From an uncultured Acidimicrobiaceae bacterium (GTDB lineage Bacteria > Actinomycetota > Acidimicrobiia > Acidimicrobiales > Microtrichaceae): a stretch of DNA of 7,233 bases. Location of the stretch: the NCBI GenBank assembly GCA_937868025.1, contig CALMLJ010000138.1:1-7233 (forward strand), in the 5' to 3' direction. Under the pieces are notes generated by a model. The model was not told where the DNA came from and made no database searches. It saw only the letters and a program-made list of their open reading frames with translations. This document shows positions 1 through 5,435 of this stretch, one piece after another; position 1 is the stretch's first letter; every line of letters begins with the position of its first letter. A program made the translations under genes and the position numbers.

Positions 1-734
1 GGGTGTTCCCGATCGGGGTCGACGCGGCCCGCATCCAGCGCATCGCCGCCGAGCCCGCCACGATCGAGCGGGCGGCGGAGATCCGGGCGTCGCTCGGCGA
101 CCCCGAGACGATCCTGCTCGGCGTCGATCGCCTCGACTATACGAAGGGCATCGCCCGCCGCATCGAGGCGTTCGCCGAACTCCTGAACGAGGAGCGCCTC
201 GAGGTACCGCGCCACGTGATGGTGCAAGTGGCCGAGCCCACCCGCGAGTCGGTCATCGGGTACAGCGAGATCCGCGACCGCGTCGACGGTCTCGTCGGTG
301 TGGTGAACGGCGCGTACGGTCTCGTGGGTCAGCCGGCGATCAACTACCTGCACCGCAGCCAGTCGATCGAGGAACTGGTCGCGTTGTACCTGGCCGCCGA
401 TGTGATGCTGGTGACGCCCGTGCGCGACGGCATGAACCTGGTGTGCAAGGAGTTCATCGCCGCCCGCACCGACGACACCGGGGTGCTGGTGCTGTCGGAG
501 TTCACCGGCGCCGCCGAGTCGTTGGGCTCGGCGCTCCTCATCAATCCCTACGACACCGACGGACTCAAGAATGCGATCGACCGAGCTGTTCACCTCCCCG
601 AGGCCGACGTCCGGCGTCGGATGGAACTCCTCCGGGAGTCGGTGATGACCAACGACGTGTACGCGTGGGCGCACTCGTGGATGGTCGCGCTCGGCATCGA
701 GAGCGAGCACGACGACGCCGGGGCACCGTCGTGA
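1..734 (+). CDS. otsA: Trehalose-6-phosphate synthase (GT20), C-terminal part; 5' end outside window
   Basis: The enzyme transfers glucose from a nucleotide sugar (usually UDP-glucose) to glucose-6-phosphate, giving trehalose-6-phosphate in the cytosol. The reading frame is open from position 3 to the TGA at 732-734 and shows about 243 residues. GT20 hallmarks are in the expected order: VFPIGVD at the left edge, VDRLDYTKG (fragment residues 41-49), INYLHRS (113-119), [14 protein letters not shown] (138-151) and [15 protein letters not shown] (161-175). Fragment R43, K48, D142 and E150 fit E. coli OtsA R262, K267, D361 and E369 with identical spacing, so all the donor/phosphate-binding residues of this half are kept and roughly 220 N-terminal residues are missing. 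The GTG at position 3 lies inside the conserved VFPIGVD motif and is not a real start. The stop overlaps the next gene's GTG start (GTGA), so the two are probably translationally coupled. The assignment is very secure. Confidence 0.95.
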   Translation, partial: VFPIGVDAARIQRIAAEPATIERAAEIRASLGDPETILLGVDRLDYTKGIARRIEAFAELLNEERLEVPRHVMVQVAEPTRESVIGYSEIRDRVDGLVGVVNGAYGLVGQPAINYLHRSQSIEELVALYLAADVMLVTPVRDGMNLVCKEFIAARTDDTGVLVLSEFTGAAESLGSALLINPYDTDGLKNAIDRAVHLPEADVRRRMELLRESVMTNDVYAWAHSWMVALGIESEHDDAGAPS

Positions 735-3316
735 GCTGGTCGACCGGCCTCGTCGAGGCGATCGCCACTGCCGGGCGGGCCCCGGTGCTCCTCATCGCCT
801 GCGACTACGACGGCACCCTGGCGCCGATCGTGGACGATCCGGCCCGAGCCCATCCCCTCCGTCCGGCCATCGCCGGCCTCCGCGGGTTGGCGGCCCTGCC
901 CGACACCCATGTCGCCGTGGTATCGGGTCGATCACTGCGCGATCTCGCGGTGCTGTCCCGGCTGCCCGAGGAAGTCCACCTCATCGGCAGCCATGGTTCG
1001 GAGTTCGAGCCCGACAGCGTCGGCAAGCTCACCGCCGATCAGGTGGCGCTGTTGCACCGACTCTCCGGCGAGATGGCCGTCATCGCCGATGCCGCCCCGG
1101 GGTGCTCGATCGAGATCAAGCCGTCGGGCGTGGCGTTCCACTACCGGCGCGCCGCCGATCCCGTGGCCGGCGAGGCCGCCGCACAGGCGATCCTCTCGAG
1201 CCTCGGCGCCTACCAGGGCGTCCACGTGCGCGAGGGCAAGTGCGTCGTCGAGCTCTCCGTCGTCGACACCGACAAGGGCGGTGCGCTCGACCGCCTCCGG
1301 GCCATGGTGAGCGCCGACACGGTCGTGTTCATCGGCGACGACGTCACCGACGAGGACGGTTTCGCCCGCCTGCGCGGTCCCGATCTCGGGGTGAAGGTGG
1401 GGGACGGCGCGACGGCGGCAGTCCACCGCGTGGCCGACCCCGAGGAGGTCGCCGGTCTCCTGGGCCGTCTGCTCGACGAGCGCGCCGCGTGGGTCGCCGG
1501 CCACCGCGCCCCGGCCATCGAGCGCCACTCGCTGTTGTCGGATCAGCGCACCCTCGCGTTGGTCGACCCCGAGGCCCGCATCTCGTGGATGTGCCACCCC
1601 CGCGCCGACAGCCAGGCGATCTTCGCCGAGCTGTTGGGCGGCCCGACCGCCGGCTATTTCGCGGTGAAGCCTCTCTCGAACGGCGGGGCGCCCATCCAGC
1701 GGTACGTGTCGGAGTCGATGGTCGTGGAGACCCTGTGGCGGACCCACAAGGTGACCGACTATCTCGACGTGTCCGACGGTCGGCCCGACGAGTCGGCCGG
1801 TCGCACCGAGCTGGTGCGGGTCGTCGAGGGCAACGGTCCTGTCGAGATCACCTTCGCCCCGAGGCTCGATTTCGGCCGCAACGTCACCGAACTCGAGACC
1901 GTCGTAGCCGATGGGGTGGTCATCGGCGTCGCGGTCGTCGGCGGCCACGAGCCGATCACCCTCGTCGCCCCCGGGGTCGAGTGGGAGATCGTCGATGCGG
2001 GCACACACCAGAGCGCCCGCGCCGTGGTGCACGTGGGTGACGACCCGGTCATCCTCGACCTCCGCCTCGGCACCGACTCGGTATCGGGCGACGAACCGGA
2101 TCGCCCCGTCGACGAGCACCACGAGGCGGCCCGTCGGGCCGAGAACGTGTCGTTCTGGCGGGCCATCACCGGTGGTCTGCACCTTCCTCCGGTGGCGACG
2201 GCGCTCGTCCGCCGCTCGGTGATCCTGCTCGAGGCGCTGCGTTACCGGCCCTCGGGGGCGATGCTGGCAGCGGCGACCACGAGCCTGCCCGAGTCGATCG
2301 GCGGCTTGCGCAACTGGGACTACCGCTACTGCTGGCCGCGCGACGCGTCGATGTCGTGCGCGTCGCTGGCGCGGCTCGGCCGTGTCGAACCCGGTCTGGC
2401 ACTGCTCGACTGGCTCTGCGACCGCATCGACCATGCGACGCGCCCCGACCTGCTGCGACCGCTCTACCGCGTGACCGGCGACGAGCACGTTCCGGAGGGC
2501 ACGATCGCCGAGCTGGCGGGCTACGCCGGCAGCCGCCCCGTCCGCATCGGCAACGCTGCGGAGAACCAGGTGCAGCTCGACGCGCTCGGACCGGTCGCCG
2601 AGTTGGTGCACCTCGTGTTCACGAGCAGCCACACCATGCGTCCCCGTCATTGGGCGCTCATGGAGAAGATCGCCGACGTCGTCGTCGACCACTGGCACGA
2701 ACCCGATCACGGCATCTGGGAGGTGCGCCTGGCCCGGCAGCACAACGTCGTGTCCAAGGTCATGTGCTGGCAGGTACTCGACCGTGCCATCGCCTTGGCG
2801 ACGGCGACCGGACGCGAGGTGCCGGAGCGCTGGACGGAGTCGCGTTCCGCGATCCACGCCGAGGTGCTCGAGCGGGGTTGGAACGCCGACCGCAACACGT
2901 TCGTGTCGCACTACGAGGGCGACCACCTCGATGCGGGCCTGCTCCTGATGGGGACGTGCGGGTTCATCGATCCGTCCGACGAACGGTTCGACGCGACGGT
3001 GCGCCGTATCGAGCGCGAGCTGTGCGACGGTCCGGCGGTGTACCGTTATCACGACGACGACGGACTCTCCGGCATCGAGGGCGGCATGCTGATCTGCACC
3101 GGCTGGCTCGTGCAGGCGCTCGTGGCGTGCGGCCGCGTCGACGAGGCGGCGGACTGGTTCGACCGTCTGGTGCTCCCCGCCGGCCCGACGGGCCTCCTGC
3201 CCGAGCAGATCGATCCGGCGACCGAGCGCGGGCTCGGCAACGTGCCCCAGGCCTACTCGCACCTCGCCGTCATCGACTCAGCGCTCGCGCTCGCCGCCCA
3301 CGGCGTCACGGGGTAG
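731..3316 (+). CDS. otsB: Fused trehalose-6-phosphate phosphatase (OtsB, HAD) and GH15 glycosidase (glucoamylase/trehalase type)
   Basis: This 861-aa fusion reads from GTG 731, which overlaps the otsA stop by 4 bases with a weak GGGG Shine-Dalgarno 7 nt upstream, to TAG 3314-3316. Residues ~18-250 form a complete HAD-type OtsB: DYDGTL (25-30, nucleophile D25 and D27), VVSGRS (63-68, motif II S65), GSHGSE (86-91), DKGGAL (K182) and GDDVTDED (202-209). It should remove phosphate from T6P to release trehalose. After only ~10-15 linker residues, a GH15 unit begins near residue 262 (IERHSLLSDQRTLALV). Its marks are NWDYRYCWPRDA (528-539), PVRIGNAAENQVQLD, GIWEVR with the likely general acid E664, SKVMCWQVLDRA, and GLLPEQID with the likely general base E825, followed by GNVPQAYSH. 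This half is ~600 aa, which is normal for bacterial GH15. No signal peptide is visible, so it should be cytosolic. GH15 includes glucoamylases, glucodextranases and actinobacterial trehalases, and the substrate cannot be fixed from the motifs. The frame is open upstream to 443, but that part is Arg-rich, lies inside otsA and is rejected. Confidence 0.93.
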   Translation: MSWSTGLVEAIATAGRAPVLLIACDYDGTLAPIVDDPARAHPLRPAIAGLRGLAALPDTHVAVVSGRSLRDLAVLSRLPEEVHLIGSHGSEFEPDSVGKLTADQVALLHRLSGEMAVIADAAPGCSIEIKPSGVAFHYRRAADPVAGEAAAQAILSSLGAYQGVHVREGKCVVELSVVDTDKGGALDRLRAMVSADTVVFIGDDVTDEDGFARLRGPDLGVKVGDGATAAVHRVADPEEVAGLLGRLLDERAAWVAGHRAPAIERHSLLSDQRTLALVDPEARISWMCHPRADSQAIFAELLGGPTAGYFAVKPLSNGGAPIQRYVSESMVVETLWRTHKVTDYLDVSDGRPDESAGRTELVRVVEGNGPVEITFAPRLDFGRNVTELETVVADGVVIGVAVVGGHEPITLVAPGVEWEIVDAGTHQSARAVVHVGDDPVILDLRLGTDSVSGDEPDRPVDEHHEAARRAENVSFWRAITGGLHLPPVATALVRRSVILLEALRYRPSGAMLAAATTSLPESIGGLRNWDYRYCWPRDASMSCASLARLGRVEPGLALLDWLCDRIDHATRPDLLRPLYRVTGDEHVPEGTIAELAGYAGSRPVRIGNAAENQVQLDALGPVAELVHLVFTSSHTMRPRHWALMEKIADVVVDHWHEPDHGIWEVRLARQHNVVSKVMCWQVLDRAIALATATGREVPERWTESRSAIHAEVLERGWNADRNTFVSHYEGDHLDAGLLLMGTCGFIDPSDERFDATVRRIERELCDGPAVYRYHDDDGLSGIEGGMLICTGWLVQALVACGRVDEAADWFDRLVLPAGPTGLLPEQIDPATERGLGNVPQAYSHLAVIDSALALAAHGVTG

Positions 3317-3332
3317 CAGCGCTGTCGGCCCG

Positions 3333-3380
3333 TTCTGGGCGCGTCAGCGGGTCACATCCGTACCGCTGGCGCGCCCGGAA
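3333..3380. terminator. Long hairpin between convergent gene ends, probable terminator
   Basis: The left arm 3333-3350 (ttctgggcgcgtcagcgg) pairs with the right arm 3363-3380 (ccgctggcgcgcccggaa). The stem has 18 base pairs, with G·U wobbles at 3336/3377 and 3344/3369, and a 12-nt loop. The wobbles pair only in the plus-strand transcript; in the minus-strand transcript the same sites are A/C mismatches, so the structure favours ending the otsA-otsB/GH15 message. It starts 17 nt after that operon's stop and ends 26 nt before the stop of the convergent phoX-like gene. No U-tract follows on either strand, so the terminator role is inferred from position and stem strength. The rest of the 89-bp gap holds nothing I recognise. 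Confidence 0.65.
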
Positions 3381-3405
3381 GCCGCGGGCAGGAACGCGTC
3401 CGGAG

Positions 3406-4590
3406 CTAGCGACCCAGCAGGGTGTCGAAGGGGCCGGTGATCTCGTAGGTCACGCCGCCCATGAACCCGACCGGGAGCCCGTTGGAGACGGGTCCGCGCT
3501 GCGAGCTGAAGTAGAGCCGCTGGCCGTCGGGGCTGAACGTGGGACCGGTGATCTCGCTCCCGGCGTGGCCGACGACCTGCACGATCGCCTCGAGCGAGTT
3601 GTCGGGGCGGATCATCACCACCTGCATGTCGCCGCCGTCCTCGGCGACGAGGAGTGTGCCGTCGGCGCCGAGGCGGTCGACCAACAGGTTGTCGACCCCC
3701 GACAGGATCGAGCTGCCGCCCGCCTGCAACCGGAGCGTGATCTCCTGGGTGGCCGTGTTGTACTGCCAGACCCGGTTGTCGCCCTTGGTCGTGAACCAGA
3801 CCAACCCGTTCTGGGTGTCGATCCCCTCGCCGCCGTCGAAGTGGAGGGTGCCCGGCACCTGGTTGCGGGTCGGCCCCGATTCGGCCGACACGTCGGGCAC
3901 CTGCTTCCAGACGACGGCGCCGATGTTGGTGGTGCCGGTGGCGACCTCGAGCACACCCGAGCCGAGATCGCCGGGGGTGTCGGGAGTGAACCGGTAGAAC
4001 GCACCGTTGGGCTTGTCCTCGGTCAGGTACACGCAGTCGTCGTTCGCCACGGCTGCGGCCTCGTGCTGGAACGCCCCCATGGCGGGGCGGGGGATCGCGC
4101 TGCGAGGCACGGTCGGATCGCATTCCCAGATCCGGCCACCGTCGAACTCCTCGCCGGTGAGCCAGGTGCCCCAGGGCGTGCGCCCGCCGGCGCAGTTGAG
4201 CGTCGTGTACTCACAGATCGGATACGCGTCGGTGATCGTCCCGTCGGGGGCGAAGCGGATCGACGACACACCGCCGGCTCCGAAGGGGATCTCGTGGTTG
4301 ACGGTGTAGTACCAACCGCCGGCCACGGCGGCGTCGACGAAGGTCGCCGCGCCGTCGGGGAAGATCGGGAACGTGTGGCCGGTCCCGGGGACGAGCTGGC
4401 CACCCTGGGCGATGATGCGGCTGGTGAAGCCGGCCTTGAGGATCAAGCCGTTGGCATCGGAGCCACCGTCACCGGGCGTCGCCACCGGCGCGCAGCCGTC
4501 GACCCCGACGACCGCCAACATGCCCGCCGCCCCGGACCACTTGAGCATCGTCCGACGCGTGACGCGCGGTCCTGCGGTGTGTTCACCCAT
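3406..4590 (-). CDS. Tat-exported PhoX/DUF839-family protein (putative alkaline phosphatase)
   Basis: The protein has 394 aa, from ATG 4588-4590 to TAG at 3406-3408. A run of six G (minus strand, 4597-4602) 6 nt before the start serves as ribosome binding site. The N-terminus carries a twin-arginine signal, VTRRTMLKW (10-18), followed by a hydrophobic stretch, so a folded, cofactor-loaded protein should be exported. C33 in VDGC could be a lipobox cysteine, but Asp at -2 is atypical. DUF839/PhoX marks are NHE (98-100), NCAGGRTPWGTWLTGEE (132-148), VYLTED (187-192), GAFYRFTPD, FTTKGDNRVW, LLVAEDGGD and GPTFSPDGQRLYFSSQRGP near the C-terminus. C133 in NCAGG probably matches the iron-bridging Cys of PhoX phosphatases. 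Family members are metal-dependent phosphomonoesterases or uncharacterised beta-propellers. At ~360 mature residues it is shorter than classical PhoX, so phosphatase activity is likely but not assured. It stands alone, with its own candidate promoter at 4617-4645. Confidence 0.88.
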   Translation of the reverse strand: MGEHTAGPRVTRRTMLKWSGAAGMLAVVGVDGCAPVATPGDGGSDANGLILKAGFTSRIIAQGGQLVPGTGHTFPIFPDGAATFVDAAVAGGWYYTVNHEIPFGAGGVSSIRFAPDGTITDAYPICEYTTLNCAGGRTPWGTWLTGEEFDGGRIWECDPTVPRSAIPRPAMGAFQHEAAAVANDDCVYLTEDKPNGAFYRFTPDTPGDLGSGVLEVATGTTNIGAVVWKQVPDVSAESGPTRNQVPGTLHFDGGEGIDTQNGLVWFTTKGDNRVWQYNTATQEITLRLQAGGSSILSGVDNLLVDRLGADGTLLVAEDGGDMQVVMIRPDNSLEAIVQVVGHAGSEITGPTFSPDGQRLYFSSQRGPVSNGLPVGFMGGVTYEITGPFDTLLGR

Positions 4591-4616
4591 TCGTTACCCC
4601 CCGTTTGCCTGGGAGC

Positions 4617-4645
4617 AAGGTAGCGAACCGGCGGTGCGATGTGTA
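4617..4645 (-). promoter_or_regulatory. Candidate sigma-70-type promoter of the phoX-like gene
   Basis: On the minus strand TACACA (4640-4645, four of six matches to TTGACA) is followed after exactly 17 nt by TACCTT (4617-4622), which fits the actinobacterial TANNNT -10. A transcript would start near 4610 and give a ~20-nt leader containing the GGGGGG ribosome binding site. The -35 is weak and directly abuts the hairpin at 4646-4685. This was found by eye only. Confidence 0.4.
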
Positions 4646-4685
4646 CTCCGGAGCGGGGGAGTCCCCCGATTCCCCCGCTCCGGAG
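4646..4685. terminator. Perfect 15-bp hairpin, probable terminator of the 67-aa gene, adjoining the phoX promoter
   Basis: The left arm 4646-4660 (ctccggagcggggga) and right arm 4671-4685 (tcccccgctccggag) are perfect reverse complements around a 10-nt loop. The structure begins 10 nt after the stop of the minus-strand gene at 4696-4899, the usual place for an intrinsic terminator. No U-tract follows. A competing small hairpin is possible (4654-4659 with 4663-4668, loop of 3), because the C-rich block tcccccg occurs in both the loop and the right arm. The far arm ends exactly where the candidate -35 of the phoX-like gene begins, so a role as an operator cannot be excluded. Confidence 0.65.
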
Positions 4686-4695
4686 CGATCAGGGG

Positions 4696-4899
4696 TCAGA
4701 CCACGCCGGCGGCTCGATCGCTGGCGGAGTGCGACACGTCGGCGCGCCGGCTGGTGGCGGCGCGGGGCCGCCGTTCGGCGTTGCCCGCGTACTTGGTGAA
4801 GCGCCGGAAGTCGGTGCCCAGGTCGTGGGCGATGACGGCGAGCCATGCGGACATGCCGATGCCGATCGCCACGAGGGCGATCTTCAGGAAGATGGTCAT
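4696..4899 (-). CDS. Small single-span membrane protein, 67 aa, unknown function
   Basis: This reads from ATG 4897-4899 to TGA at 4696-4698. I do not recognise it. Residues 2-25 (beginning TIFLKIALVAIGIG) form one hydrophobic transmembrane span. The remaining ~40 residues are soluble, rich in Arg/Lys and Ala (FRRFTKYAGNAERRPRAA), and predict a cytosolic C-terminus by the positive-inside rule. The Shine-Dalgarno is weak, a GGAA at 4908-4911 8 nt upstream. Support for a real gene comes from the complete membrane span beginning at the start codon, the charge layout, the high GC at third positions, and hairpins both upstream (4923-4945) and just downstream (4646-4685). It lies 67 bp downstream of the minus-strand gene ending at 4967 and may be co-transcribed with it. 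It could be a small membrane-anchored regulator or accessory subunit, but nothing in the sequence says which. Confidence 0.65.
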   Translation of the reverse strand: MTIFLKIALVAIGIGMSAWLAVIAHDLGTDFRRFTKYAGNAERRPRAATSRRADVSHSASDRAAGVV

Positions 4900-4922
4900 T
4901 GGTTGGGTTCCGTTCGTGCGGG

Positions 4923-4945
4923 GGCGCGGGTCGTTGACCCGCGCC
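4923..4945. terminator. 10-bp perfect hairpin with a 3-nt loop between two small minus-strand genes
   Basis: The arms ggcgcgggtc (4923-4932) and gacccgcgcc (4936-4945) are exact reverse complements around gtt. The hairpin starts 21 nt past the stop of the minus-strand gene at 4967-5320 and ends 23 nt before the start of the 67-aa gene. It could be a terminator or attenuator, or an intercistronic stem that shapes processing or translation of the downstream gene. No U-tract is present. If it fully terminated transcription, almost no room would remain for a separate promoter of the 67-aa gene, so partial termination or an mRNA-structure role seems more likely. Confidence 0.5.
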
Positions 4946-4966
4946 GCGTTCAGCTGAGGTGGTGAG

Positions 4967-5320
4967 TCAGCCGAATGCCGGGGGTGCACGCCCGAGGGCG
5001 GGGCGCTGCTGCGCCGTTGCCCCGACGGTCGCTCGCGCCCGGAGCGTCGCCGCACCGACGGCGGGGCCGCCCCATGCCAACGCGAGTGCCAACACCGCCA
5101 GGACCTCACCCGACCAGCGGGCCCGGGAGCGCCCGTTCGTCGCGAGGTCACCGACGCGGGGAGTGGTGGACGGGGTGATGCCGTCGACCGGTGGCCGCGC
5201 CGAGGACGGGGCCGCGATCGAGTCGCTCCCGAGGGCCCTGGCCGAGCTCGTGGACGCGGCGGCCTCGACGATGCCGACCGCCCCGAGGACGAGCGCCAGC
5301 GCGGCGAGGACGGCGCGCAT
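4967..5320 (-). CDS. Small protein with two hydrophobic segments, 117 aa (125 aa from alternative start), unknown function
   Basis: I do not recognise this protein. From ATG 5318-5320 it has 117 aa. That start has a GAGG Shine-Dalgarno (5327-5330) with 6-nt spacing. An in-frame ATG at 5342-5344 would add eight residues (MSAGTRSR) and lies exactly where a leaderless transcript could begin. Whichever start is used, the N-terminus is a signal-peptide-like or transmembrane stretch (RAVLAALALVLGAVGIVEAA). A ~50-residue polar region rich in Ser, Pro, Arg and Thr follows. Then comes a second hydrophobic segment (VLAVLALALAWGGPAVGAA) and a short basic, Gln/Pro-containing tail ending PPAFG. The expected topology is two spans with an extracytoplasmic loop. 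Third codon positions are overwhelmingly G or C in this frame, which supports it over the opposite-strand open frames. It is transcribed divergently from the M23 peptidase gene. Confidence 0.6.
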   Translation of the reverse strand: MRAVLAALALVLGAVGIVEAAASTSSARALGSDSIAAPSSARPPVDGITPSTTPRVGDLATNGRSRARWSGEVLAVLALALAWGGPAVGAATLRARATVGATAQQRPALGRAPPAFG

Positions 5321-5350
5321 CCTCGACCTCGTTCCGGCGGACATGGACCC

Positions 5351-5356
5351 AGGGTA
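5351..5356 (-). promoter_or_regulatory. TANNNT -10 box (TACCCT) for the small minus-strand gene
   Basis: On the minus strand TACCCT lies exactly 6 nt before the ATG at 5342-5344, so transcription would begin at or next to that A. The message would be leaderless for the 125-aa form, or carry a ~24-nt leader with the GAGG site for the 117-aa form. I see no convincing -35. Confidence 0.4.
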
Positions 5357-5426
5357 CCGATCGGGCGGCGGGGGAACGGTCCGGAGCCCTGGACCCCAAG
5401 ACCGCCGTTGTGGGCGGACCCGTCGG

Positions 5427-5432
5427 TAGGGT
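5427..5432 (+). promoter_or_regulatory. TANNNT -10 box (TAGGGT) just upstream of the M23 peptidase start
   Basis: TAGGGT ends 3 nt before the ATG at 5436 and 9 nt before the ATG at 5442. With the usual 6-9 nt between box and transcription start, RNA would begin at about 5439-5442. That removes the 5436 codon and favours a leaderless or near-leaderless start at 5442. The same bases include AGGG, a weak Shine-Dalgarno 10 nt before 5442. A TTGTGG at 5408-5413 is only 13 nt away, too close for a normal -35. Confidence 0.4.
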
Positions 5433-5435
5433 TGC

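Noticed and set aside
443..730. Upstream in-frame extension of the OtsB/GH15 gene
   Set aside because: It overlaps otsA in another frame and reads as Arg/His-rich low-complexity sequence. GTG 731 gives a normal OtsB N-terminus.
932..3262. 776-residue open frame on the minus strand across the OtsB/GH15 gene
   Set aside because: It is opposite a gene with complete catalytic motifs. The translation is rich in Arg, His, Gly and Val with no family motif, as expected from the antisense of a high-GC gene.
2356..4623. 755-residue open frame on the plus strand spanning the GH15 end and the phoX-like gene
   Set aside because: It is Arg/Pro/Ala-rich, crosses the end of one gene and the antisense of another, and has no domain signature.
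5379..5395. Imperfect inverted repeat ggtccgg / ctggacc in the divergent intergenic region
   Set aside because: It is only 7 bp with a wobble and a 4-nt loop, which is within chance for this base composition.
4959..5429. 156-residue plus-strand open frame opposite the small membrane gene
   Set aside because: It has no membrane span or motif and is rich in Arg/Ala/Pro. The minus-strand frame has coherent hydrophobic segments and better third-position bias.
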